Positions 6,232 to 13,298 of a stretch of DNA of 15,871 nucleotides are shown here, one piece after another (within the stretch, counting starts at the first letter, position 1; each line of letters begins with the position of its first letter). The stretch covers positions 1-15,871 of the forward strand of contig RDDY01000330.1 in assembly GCA_003852805.1 (NCBI GenBank). Direction: 5' to 3'. The position numbers were made by a program, and so were the translations under genes. This DNA comes from Chryseobacterium sp. (GTDB lineage Bacteria; Bacteroidota; Bacteroidia; Flavobacteriales; Weeksellaceae). Below the pieces are notes generated by a model, which ran no database searches, was not told the DNA's origin, and saw nothing but the letters and a program-made list of their open reading frames with translations.

Positions 6232-8379
6232 GTGCAAATTAATCAAGAAAACCTTAATGAACTGGAGTTTCCGCAGCTTTTAGCGGAAATTACTCCCTAC
6301 GCCTATTCGGCGAAAACGGCCAGGAGAATTACTGAACTTCTGCCGATGCCTTTTGACGAGGCATTACACTCACTGAAAAAAGTTTCGGAATATACAGCGT
6401 CATTTGAGAACGAGAACGCCATTCCGTTTAACGAGTACGACGATATTGAAGCAGAACTGCGCGTGATGATGATCGAAAATTATCGTTTGGATGCCGCGTC
6501 GTTTCTGAAAATCCGAAATCTGTCGGATATGGTTAATCGACTGATTCTTTTCTTTCGGAAATACAATGAATACTATCCTGAACTGAATCAGGAAATCAGC
6601 AGTATTGAACTGACGAAAGAAATCAGCGATAAGATTGTAAAAGTCATCAATAAATTCGGCGAAGTAAAAAACGATGCATCGCCTGAACTGAAAGAAATAC
6701 GGACGGAAATACAGCACGCGCGCAAAGCGGTGCAGGAAAACTTCAACCGTGCGCTCACGCTGTATGGTGGCCAGGAACTGCTGGATGAAATTCGCGAAAC
6801 GATTATTGAAGATCAGCGAGTACTGGCTGTAAAATCAGGTTTTAAACGGCGCGTCCCGGGCAGAACACTGGGCGTTTCCAAAACCGGATCGATTACCTAT
6901 ATCCAGCCCGAGAGCGTGCTCAAGCATCACTTCCGCCTGCGCGAAGCATTGGAAGACGAGAAGAAAGAAACCGACCGCATCCTGCGCAAACTGACTGCTG
7001 AAATTGCAGTCCATGAACCACTGTTGCAACAGTATCAGCAATACGTTTCCGAGCTGGATCTGACGATGGCCAAAGCTCGCTTTGCAGAGAAGATCAACGG
7101 TGTGCTGCCAGAGATTAGCCGCAAACAGTCGATGAAACTGATCAACGCTTACCACCCGCTGCTGTGGTTGCAGAATACGGCCGAGGGCAAACATATTTAT
7201 CCGCAGACGCTATCGCTCTCGCAGAAGAACCGTATTATCTGTATTTCCGGGCCTAACGCCGGCGGTAAATCGATTACGCTGAAAACCATCGGACTTTTGC
7301 AACTGATGATTCAGAGCGGAATTCTGGTTCCGGTTCACCCAAAAAGCCAGATGTTCTTTTTTGACCGAGTGATGACCGATATTGGCGACAACCAATCGAT
7401 TGAAAATCATCTTTCAACTTATTCGTCGCGACTGAAGAAAATGGCTCGCATTATTCGTGAAGCTGATGATAAAACCCTGTTATTGATAGATGAATTCGGT
7501 ACCGGCAGTGATCCTGAACTCGGTGGTGCTTTGGCGGAAGCTTTTTTCGAATATTTCTACGAAAAAGGCAGTTTCGGCATTATTACAACCCATTACACCA
7601 ATATTAAGCTGAAGGCTGAAGAGTTGCCGCACGCGCAAAACGGTGCGATGCTATTCGATGAAAACACGCTGGAACCGCTGTATAAACTGGAAATCGGTCA
7701 GGCGGGCAGCTCATTTACTTTTGAAGTGGCGGAGAAGAACAAGATTCCGCGCTTCATCATCCACGCCGCAAAGAAAAAGGTGGAGCACGACGTGGTAAAC
7801 CTGGACAAAACCATCGTGAAGCTTCAGCAGGAAAAATTTGAAGTCGAAAAACTGAAAACCGATCTGCAGGAGAAACGAAGTTCGACCGAGAACAAAAAAG
7901 AAAATCTGCAAAAGCTGAATGAACAGCTGGAACAGAAGCTTTACAATTTCCAGAAACTCTACGAACAGGAACACCGCAAACTACAGTTCGGGACCAAAAT
8001 AGAAGGCTTTATCAATTCCTATGTCAGCGGAAAACCGCGGAAAGATTTGGTGAAAGATTTTGTAAAAATCTTGGAGCTCGAAAAACATCGCCGTTTGGAT
8101 ACCGATAAAACCGAAGCCAGCCGTCTGAAAGTAGCGAAGCGTAAAGTAACCCAGCAGCTGAAAAAGGAGCACGTGCAGGAGAAAATTGCCGAGACGATGG
8201 AAAAGCTGGAGGAAAAGAAACAGCGCGAACGTGCCGTATGGATGAAACCCGGTCAGCGCGTTCGGATCGTAGGCAGCACAAGCGTGGGAACCATCGAGAA
8301 AATCTCAAAGGATAAAGTGACCGTCAACTATGGCACCTTTAAAACGGTGATTAATTCGTCTGAACTGGAGCGGATCTAA
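6232..8379 (+). CDS. mutS2: MutS2-family ATPase lacking the Smr domain
   Basis: A 715-residue MutS2-type protein. The N-terminal region (1-about 290) is the MutS core/clamp helical part. The ATPase follows, with Walker A GPNAGGKS at 340-347, a DIGDNQSIENHLSTYSS signature at about 383-399, Walker B LLLIDE at 416-421, and TTHY near 459. A long charged coiled coil covers about 510-600. The C terminus (about 660-715) is a small beta module (GQRVRIVGSTSVGTIEKI) and the protein stops there. The Smr nuclease domain that ends many MutS2 proteins of about 780-800 residues is absent. MutS2 proteins bind branched DNA and, in some bacteria, collided ribosomes. The GTG at 6232 is the only possible start near the 5' end; the next in-frame Met is at about residue 78. 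Convergent with the M1 peptidase gene across a strong hairpin. Confidence 0.93.
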   Translation: MQINQENLNELEFPQLLAEITPYAYSAKTARRITELLPMPFDEALHSLKKVSEYTASFENENAIPFNEYDDIEAELRVMMIENYRLDAASFLKIRNLSDMVNRLILFFRKYNEYYPELNQEISSIELTKEISDKIVKVINKFGEVKNDASPELKEIRTEIQHARKAVQENFNRALTLYGGQELLDEIRETIIEDQRVLAVKSGFKRRVPGRTLGVSKTGSITYIQPESVLKHHFRLREALEDEKKETDRILRKLTAEIAVHEPLLQQYQQYVSELDLTMAKARFAEKINGVLPEISRKQSMKLINAYHPLLWLQNTAEGKHIYPQTLSLSQKNRIICISGPNAGGKSITLKTIGLLQLMIQSGILVPVHPKSQMFFFDRVMTDIGDNQSIENHLSTYSSRLKKMARIIREADDKTLLLIDEFGTGSDPELGGALAEAFFEYFYEKGSFGIITTHYTNIKLKAEELPHAQNGAMLFDENTLEPLYKLEIGQAGSSFTFEVAEKNKIPRFIIHAAKKKVEHDVVNLDKTIVKLQQEKFEVEKLKTDLQEKRSSTENKKENLQKLNEQLEQKLYNFQKLYEQEHRKLQFGTKIEGFINSYVSGKPRKDLVKDFVKILELEKHRRLDTDKTEASRLKVAKRKVTQQLKKEHVQEKIAETMEKLEEKKQRERAVWMKPGQRVRIVGSTSVGTIEKISKDKVTVNYGTFKTVINSSELERI

Positions 8380-8398
8380 CAGAAGTTTCAACAACAAT

Positions 8399-8439
8399 AA
8401 AAAAAACGGCTGTTCCTTAATTTGTAGGAACAGCCGTTT
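8399..8439. terminator. Hairpin terminator between mutS2 and the M1 peptidase
   Basis: A perfect 14-bp stem (8404-8417 with 8426-8439) and an 8-base loop sit between the stops of two convergent genes. Read on the minus strand it is followed by eight T (the A run at 8399-8406, partly in the stem), a textbook intrinsic terminator for the peptidase gene. On the plus strand only TTTAAGTG follows, so it should work less well for mutS2, although the stem may still stop or protect that transcript. Confidence 0.88.
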
Positions 8440-8444
8440 AAGTG

Positions 8445-10961
8445 TTATTTGTAAGCTTCGATAGTCGCGTTGATCATATCGATCTGACTGTTGATATTCT
8501 TGTTTTGCGGATTGGCTTTCAGCGCGGCCATCTTCAACGAAAGGCCCGATTGGAGCATTTTCACCACCATCATCTGTGCCTGCGGATTTTGTCCGATTTG
8601 AGATTTTACCTGAGTCAGCAGCTTGGTCAGCTTAGCCGTAGCCTCGGGACTGTCGGTGGACATGATCCAGTTGAAACCTTCTTCGGCAGGCTTGGCCAAG
8701 TCCGGTTGCTGCATGGCGACAAAAGGATAGAAAGCCACAATGCTGACAATGGCAGGCTGATGTTTGGTGATTTTATTCTCGACGATGATCGGCAGTAGCG
8801 TCGTCATCAAATCTTCGCTTGCATTGCTGAGGTCCACATTTTCGGCAGCAGTCGCCACACGCTCGGGCGCAACTTTTGCCATAGCCGCCAAGGAATTGCC
8901 TTTCACCGAGTTGGAAACCGCCGTCAAGCCTTTTTCGTAAATCGGCAGATAACGCCGATCGTTGCTCTTGCCCAAAGCGCCGATGGCCGCACCTTGCACA
9001 AGGGTTTTCGGATCGTTGTTGGCCAATCTTTCGACTTCTGCGCCTGCCAATTTCAGCTGATTTGGTTTCGACAGATCCAACGCATTCAATGCTTCGATGC
9101 GGAGACGGAACGATGGATCCTTTAAAACAGCAATCAATGTGCGCACCGCCTTTTCATCCTTATCGGCATTTTCGGCGGTTTTTTTCACCGCATCGTAACG
9201 GCTTTTAAAACTCTTGGCGTTCAGTGCTTGGTAGTAAAACTGTTCCGCTGTTTTATTGTCGTTGACCTCGGCCAGCAATACGCCGTTTGCATTGAAGTCG
9301 ACCAAATCGGGCTGCTTAGTTACATTGAAACTGAAACTGTTGTTAGCCTTGGCATCAGCCCATACCTCGTGTCGCGTGGCCTTGCCGTTTTCATAAATAT
9401 CGATTGCCAGCGGAAACTGAAAATATAAATCTGAGCCCTGCGTCTGCTGCACATTTACCGTGATCTGTTTTTTGACCGGCTCGTAACTGTATTTAATGTC
9501 GAGTTTAGGATGGCCGTTGTTGAAAAACCATTGATTGAAGAACCAGTTCAGGTCGCGACCACTCACTTCTTCCAACGCCAAACGCAGTTGATGGGCTTCG
9601 GCATTTTTGTACTCATAGGTTTTCAGATAATGGTTCAGTCCGGCAAAAAAGGCTTCGTCGCCCAAATAATTGCGCAGCATGTGCAGGATGCCGCCGCCTT
9701 TGTTGTAGGTAACGAGATCGAACATATCCTCGCGTGAGTCGTAGTCGAAGCGCACCAAGTCTTTGTTGAAATCCGTAGGCGTATGTTTATAGCGATCCAC
9801 ATCGGTCAACAGATGGTAGTCGGCTTCGTCTTTGCCATATTTATGCTCGAACCACAGATATTCCGAATAGTTGGCAAAGGATTCGTTGACGGTCAGATTC
9901 GACCAGCTTTCCGCCGTCACCAAGTCGCCGAACCAATGGTGAAACAGTTCGTGCGCGATGGTGCTTTCCCAACGGTTCTCATCAATCAGATCGCCGGGTT
10001 TCTGCTGTGCCATCTCCATGTGCAGCGTAGCCGTGGTATTCTCCATGGCGCCGCTGATGTAGTCGCGGCCTGTGATCTGCGCGTATTTGTTCCACGGATA
10101 ATCGTATTTCAGGATTTTGGAATAAAATTCCATCATCTCCGGTGTGTTGCCGAAAATCTGTTTGGCATAAGGTTCATATTCTTTCTCCACATAATAATCT
10201 ACGGGAATATTTCGCCATTTGTCGCGAACGACGGCGTAATCGCCAACTCCCATGAAAAACAGATACGGCGAATGCGGTTTAACCATCACCCAATGGTCGG
10301 TGCGTAGGCCGTTTGCCTCTTTCTTCGACTCTTTCAGATAACCGTTGGACAGCGTCACGTATTTGTCCGGCACCGTCATGTAGATTTCCTGGGTGGTTTT
10401 TTGATTGGTCTTGTCGATGGTCGGGAACCAAGCGGATGACGATTCCGTTTCGCCTTGGGTCCAAATCTGCGTAGGCTTGTCCGGATCTTTTCCCTGAGCG
10501 TTAATAAAGTAAAGGCCTTTCGCATCGCTGATGGCGGTGCTCCCCTGCTGTTTCACCTCGTTTGGCCGCGCTGTGTATTTGATGTAGACCGTGTATTGCT
10601 GATCTTTCTGGTAGGTTTTGTCCAGATTGATTTTCAGCATATCGTTTTTATAGTCGTACTTCAACGGTTGCTTTGCACCGTTACGGTCCAGCGCCACCTC
10701 GTGGATCAACATCGCTTTGGCGTTCAGAACCAACGAATCTGTCGCGTAGAAATACGGTGCAGCGGTGAGCCATTCCTCGCCGTTCAATTGCTCTTTTTGG
10801 TAGTCGAAGCCGACCTTCAGCTTGGTATGCTTGAGCTCGGTCATCTTGATGTGCGTTGCACGATAGACTTTCTCACGCCCGGAGTAATCAGTTTGTGCGC
10901 TGACGAAATTCGGATTAAAAAATGCGCCAAGAAGCAGCGCAGAGATCAGGAGTTGTTTCAT
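8445..10961 (-). CDS. M1 family zinc aminopeptidase, exported
   Basis: An 838-residue gluzincin aminopeptidase that removes N-terminal residues from peptides. A signal peptide (MKQLLISALLLGAFF..., cleavage near residue 22 after VSA) predicts export to the periplasm or beyond. The substrate-anchoring GAMEN motif is at 304-308, the zinc site HELFH at 337-341, and the third zinc ligand Glu360 lies exactly 18 residues further on (VNESF), as the family requires. The C-terminal part, from about 580, is helical with repeated HEAT-like units, typical of Bacteroidota M1 proteins. No T9SS sorting domain ends the protein. The ATG lies 1 base behind the stop of the toxin gene, so it may be cotranscribed with the toxin-antitoxin pair. 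A near-match -7 element (TTAATTTG, 11009-11016, minus strand) inside the toxin gene could serve it separately. Confidence 0.95.
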   Translation of the reverse strand: MKQLLISALLLGAFFNPNFVSAQTDYSGREKVYRATHIKMTELKHTKLKVGFDYQKEQLNGEEWLTAAPYFYATDSLVLNAKAMLIHEVALDRNGAKQPLKYDYKNDMLKINLDKTYQKDQQYTVYIKYTARPNEVKQQGSTAISDAKGLYFINAQGKDPDKPTQIWTQGETESSSAWFPTIDKTNQKTTQEIYMTVPDKYVTLSNGYLKESKKEANGLRTDHWVMVKPHSPYLFFMGVGDYAVVRDKWRNIPVDYYVEKEYEPYAKQIFGNTPEMMEFYSKILKYDYPWNKYAQITGRDYISGAMENTTATLHMEMAQQKPGDLIDENRWESTIAHELFHHWFGDLVTAESWSNLTVNESFANYSEYLWFEHKYGKDEADYHLLTDVDRYKHTPTDFNKDLVRFDYDSREDMFDLVTYNKGGGILHMLRNYLGDEAFFAGLNHYLKTYEYKNAEAHQLRLALEEVSGRDLNWFFNQWFFNNGHPKLDIKYSYEPVKKQITVNVQQTQGSDLYFQFPLAIDIYENGKATRHEVWADAKANNSFSFNVTKQPDLVDFNANGVLLAEVNDNKTAEQFYYQALNAKSFKSRYDAVKKTAENADKDEKAVRTLIAVLKDPSFRLRIEALNALDLSKPNQLKLAGAEVERLANNDPKTLVQGAAIGALGKSNDRRYLPIYEKGLTAVSNSVKGNSLAAMAKVAPERVATAAENVDLSNASEDLMTTLLPIIVENKITKHQPAIVSIVAFYPFVAMQQPDLAKPAEEGFNWIMSTDSPEATAKLTKLLTQVKSQIGQNPQAQMMVVKMLQSGLSLKMAALKANPQNKNINSQIDMINATIEAYK

Positions 10962-10962
10962 T

Positions 10963-11268
10963 TTATTTCAATAAACTGCGTAGAGTTTTTGGGTTCTTTT
11001 TATTTGGCCAAATTAACAGGATCGTAATCTGATCGCGGCCTGTTTCTTTATAAAACACGCTTACCTGGCGCCGTGCGATCAAGGCTTTGCGGATGTTAGA
11101 ATTCTTATAATATGGATGCTTAAGAATATTATCGTCAATGGTTGAAATCAGCTGCTCCATATCGCTGTAAAGTTCATCGATTTGCTTTTGAGTCCAGCGT
11201 TCTCGTAAGAAATGTAAAATTTCCGCTAGCGACTCCTTAGCGCGATCGGTAAAGACTACCGTAATCAC
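10963..11268 (-). CDS. RelE/ParE-family toxin of a type II toxin-antitoxin pair
   Basis: A 101-residue basic protein with the RelE/ParE-fold pattern: an N-terminal strand (ITVVFTDRAKESL), two helices (LAEILHFLRERW and a Gln/Asp-rich helix to about residue 45), and then strands containing RKALIARRQVSVFYK and ITILLIWPNKKNPK. The last motif is typical of ParE-like toxins in Bacteroidota. Such toxins act on gyrase or on mRNA at the ribosome; which applies here cannot be read from the sequence. Translation starts at GTG 11268, which overlaps the stop of the antitoxin gene as GTGA, a usual arrangement for coupling toxin to antitoxin synthesis. The stop is 1 base before the aminopeptidase start. The fold is fairly confident, the activity is not tested by anything here. 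Confidence 0.85.
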   Translation of the reverse strand: MITVVFTDRAKESLAEILHFLRERWTQKQIDELYSDMEQLISTIDDNILKHPYYKNSNIRKALIARRQVSVFYKETGRDQITILLIWPNKKNPKTLRSLLK

Positions 11269-11492
11269 TTAAAAAGGTTCTTAAGCATTTCAGGAGAATA
11301 TAGCGTAACCTTGCCTTCCGCCACTTCGTGTAGACTTTGCTCTAAGAGCTGATCTACAAGTGCGTCATTTTCAGCTTCGGTTAAAAGTTCGTCTTCACAT
11401 AGTTGAACTTCCCCCACTCCTTTCAACTGCGAAAGCAGCTTTTTGATGAATTCGACATCGGCAGTTTGCTCCAGTTGTACTCTGAGTTCCAT
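11265..11492 (-). CDS. Antitoxin-like partner of the RelE/ParE toxin
   Basis: A 75-residue acidic protein directly upstream of the toxin gene and overlapping it by 4 bases. The N-terminal half (MELRVQLEQTADVEFIKKLLSQL) looks like a strand-helix unit. The C-terminal half is a helix rich in Glu and Leu (about 33-60), ending in a short region that could wrap around the toxin (TLYSPEMLKNLFK). I do not see a clear ribbon-helix-helix or Phd/HTH motif, so DNA binding is uncertain. The call rests on size, acidic charge, gene order (antitoxin first) and overlap with a recognisable toxin. The ATG at 11492 follows a good -7 element by 16 bases. Confidence 0.75.
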   Translation of the reverse strand: MELRVQLEQTADVEFIKKLLSQLKGVGEVQLCEDELLTEAENDALVDQLLEQSLHEVAEGKVTLYSPEMLKNLFK

Positions 11493-11508
11493 AGCTTTAA
11501 ACTTTATT

Positions 11509-11516
11509 CAAAGTTA
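11509..11516 (-). promoter_or_regulatory. Putative -7 element of the toxin-antitoxin unit
   Basis: On the minus strand this is TAACTTTG, an exact match to TAnnTTTG, within the 43 bases between thyA and the antitoxin gene. It predicts transcription start about 12 bases before the ATG at 11492. TTG triplets upstream are at 14 bases (slightly short) or 27 bases (long), so the -33 box is weak. Confidence 0.45.
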
Positions 11517-11535
11517 ACCAAAAACCGCAACAATA

Positions 11536-12330
11536 TCAGATGGCAACGGGTGCCTTAATTCCCGGATGCGGATCATAACCGACGAGTTCAAAATCCTCAT
11601 ATTTAAAGTCGAAGATGTCTTTTACCTCGGGATTTAATTTCATCTGCGGCAAAGCGCGCGGTTCGCGAGATAGCTGTTTCCGAACCTGTTCGAAATGATT
11701 GTTGTAGATGTGAACGTCGCCGAAACTGTGGATGTAGTCGCCCACTTCCAAATCGCAGACCTGCGCCACCATCATCAGCAACAATGCATAACTGGCGATG
11801 TTGAACGGAACACCGAGAAAAACATCGGCGCTGCGCTGGTACAGCTGTAGGGACAATTTACCATTAGCTACGTAAAACTGGAACATTGCATGGCAGGGCG
11901 CCAATGCCATCTTATCCAGTTCGCCTACATTCCAAGCAGAAACGATCAGCCGTCGGCTGTCCGGGTTGTTTTTGATCTGATCGACTACCTGTGAAATCTG
12001 GTCAATGGTTTTGCCATCGGCGCCGCGCCAGCTTCTCCACTGTGCGCCGTAAACGGGTCCGAGGTCGCCGTTTTCGTCTGCCCATTCGTCCCAAATGCTT
12101 ACGCCGTGTTCGTTCAGGTACTTGATATTGGTATCACCTTTCAGAAACCAAAGCAATTCATAAATAATCGATTTCAAATGCACTTTCTTGGTCGTTACCA
12201 GTGGGAAACCTTTGCTCAGATCATATCGCAGTTGATAACCGAAAACACTGCGCGTGCCTGTGCCCGTGCGGTCGTCCTTGTCGGTGCCGTTTTCATAGAT
12301 ACGGCGAAGGAGATCCAGATAATTTTGCAT
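11536..12330 (-). CDS. thyA: Thymidylate synthase ThyA
   Basis: Converts dUMP to dTMP using 5,10-methylenetetrahydrofolate, giving dihydrofolate. The protein is 264 residues, the same length as the E. coli enzyme. It has the catalytic Cys146 in [12 protein letters not shown], the Arg pair in [11 protein letters not shown] (about 124-134), and the [18 protein letters not shown] substrate-binding region. The ATG at 12330 gives the standard N terminus (MQNYLDLL). No dihydrofolate reductase gene is next to it. The gene begins 14 bases after a T-tract terminator that ends the upstream T9SS cargo gene, so it must have its own promoter or depend on readthrough. A near-match -7 element (TACCTTTA, 12335-12342, minus strand) lies 4 bases before the ATG. 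Identification is secure. Confidence 0.98.
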   Translation of the reverse strand: MQNYLDLLRRIYENGTDKDDRTGTGTRSVFGYQLRYDLSKGFPLVTTKKVHLKSIIYELLWFLKGDTNIKYLNEHGVSIWDEWADENGDLGPVYGAQWRSWRGADGKTIDQISQVVDQIKNNPDSRRLIVSAWNVGELDKMALAPCHAMFQFYVANGKLSLQLYQRSADVFLGVPFNIASYALLLMMVAQVCDLEVGDYIHSFGDVHIYNNHFEQVRKQLSREPRALPQMKLNPEVKDIFDFKYEDFELVGYDPHPGIKAPVAI

Positions 12331-12343
12331 GGCTTAAAGGTAT

Positions 12344-12366
12344 AAAAAAACCGCCACAAGGGCGGT
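12344..12366 (-). terminator. Intrinsic terminator after the T9SS cargo gene
   Basis: Read on the minus strand: stem ACCGCC, 5-base loop, GGCGGT, then a run of seven T. It lies 24 bases behind the stop of the cargo gene and 14 bases ahead of the thyA start, so it separates the two transcripts. Confidence 0.85.
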
Positions 12367-12374
12367 CCGTACGC

Positions 12375-12390
12375 ATCTGCTAAAGCAGAT
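12375..12390. repeat. Small hairpin directly after the cargo gene
   Basis: A perfect inverted repeat, ATCTGC and GCAGAT around TAAA, begins at the stop codon of the cargo gene and precedes the terminator by 8 bases. It has no T tract of its own. Two hairpins in tandem might protect the 3' end of the mRNA. Confidence 0.6.
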
Positions 12391-13166
12391 TACTTCTTGA
12401 TGATTTTCTGAGAAACTTTCTCACCATCTACCACAGCAGTTACAATGTAAGCGCCTTTTGGCAAGAATGCAACATTAAGTTCAGAGTTTCCGTCCACCAC
12501 AGCGGAAGAAACCTCTTGGCCATTCATGTTGAAAATTTGAACACTCGTTTTGCCTGTTACACCGAAAGAAAGATTTTCTTTAACGAAGGTGTTTTTAACC
12601 AAACCGGCTTTGATGGAAGAAGCATCTACCACGCCCATGGTATTGGCCGTCCAAGACACATCATCGATGGTTACTTGTCTGTTGCCTGCCGGAGTACCGT
12701 TCGGGTAAGTGATTTTTACCTTCACAACGCCTGATTTGTTGATAACCGTGTTCATTGTATAAACGGTAGCGTCTGCTCCGGAACCTGCACCAAAAGCAGT
12801 TGAAGTGGCAACTTCTGCGCCGTCAACCTGCACAGATAACTTGCGCTCGTTACCGCCTGTAAAAGCTTTGCGGTATTTGAAGGTAAATGTGCCCACACCG
12901 TTCGGGATGGTAAATTCTACGGAGCTTGGCTCGTCTGCTCTTCTCAACATGATTCCTTTTCCGGAAATCGAATAATCCTCGGAAGTGCTCAATCCCTCAT
13001 TACGAGAGTGAACGAAATTCACGGTGACGCCCGCAGTTTGGCCGCTGAAACTACCATCGGCATAAGTAGATGTCAATACAGTTTGCGCCTCAAAGTTTTC
13101 AGTTCCTTGAGCGAACACCATTGAACCAAACGCGGCAATGGCAAAGAGAGAATAAAACTTTTTCAT
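12390..13166 (-). CDS. T9SS cargo protein: jelly-roll-like module plus type A sorting domain
   Basis: A 258-residue secreted protein in three parts. A signal peptide (MKKFYSLFAIAAFGSMVFAQ, 1-20) is followed by a beta-rich module at about 21-175. It contains YADGSFSG, GKGIMLRR, VGTFTFKYRK and ends TIDDVSW, a pattern I know from jelly-roll-like modules attached to secreted Bacteroidota proteins, including nucleases. Residues about 178-258 are a T9SS type A sorting domain: SVQIFNMNGQEV, LNVAFLPKGAYIVTAV and the Lys-rich end VSQKIIKK. The protein should cross the outer membrane through the type IX system and be attached to the surface or released. No catalytic domain is present, so the module alone is the product; a binding role is a guess. 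Its 5' leader is short and A-rich, as often seen for well expressed genes. Divergent from the large outer-membrane gene. Confidence 0.9.
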   Translation of the reverse strand: MKKFYSLFAIAAFGSMVFAQGTENFEAQTVLTSTYADGSFSGQTAGVTVNFVHSRNEGLSTSEDYSISGKGIMLRRADEPSSVEFTIPNGVGTFTFKYRKAFTGGNERKLSVQVDGAEVATSTAFGAGSGADATVYTMNTVINKSGVVKVKITYPNGTPAGNRQVTIDDVSWTANTMGVVDASSIKAGLVKNTFVKENLSFGVTGKTSVQIFNMNGQEVSSAVVDGNSELNVAFLPKGAYIVTAVVDGEKVSQKIIKK

Positions 13167-13198
13167 GATTGAAATTTTTAAGTTGTTTTTATTTTTTG

Positions 13199-13206
13199 CA
13201 AATATA
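13199..13206 (-). promoter_or_regulatory. Putative -7 element of the T9SS cargo gene
   Basis: On the minus strand this is TATATTTG, an exact match to TAnnTTTG. It predicts a leader of about 28 bases, rich in A and without a Shine-Dalgarno sequence. TTG triplets upstream are at 12 and 27 bases, neither ideal for a -33 box. Confidence 0.5.
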
Positions 13207-13247
13207 TCTCTTTAGCTGCAAATCCGGTTCCGGCAATCTTTAAATTA

Positions 13248-13275
13248 TTGTTAAATTGAACCCTCATAATTTTTG
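13248..13275 (+). promoter_or_regulatory. Weak putative promoter of the large outer-membrane gene
   Basis: TTG at 13248-13250, 16 bases, then TAATTTTTG at 13267-13275, which is the -7 consensus with one extra base in the middle. The GTG start follows 23 bases later. A small inverted repeat (ACGGT/ACCGT, 13276-13289) lies between element and start and might act as an operator or leader hairpin. Confidence 0.3.
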
Positions 13276-13298
13276 ACGGTTTCCACCGTTTGACCTTA

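Noticed and set aside
9783..10307. 174-codon open frame on the plus strand
   Set aside because: Antisense to the M1 aminopeptidase, whose GAMEN and HELFH motifs prove the minus-strand frame. No start context or domain supports the plus frame.
10455..11027. 190-codon open frame on the plus strand
   Set aside because: Antisense to the peptidase N terminus and the toxin end; hydrophobic stretches mirror codons of the real gene.
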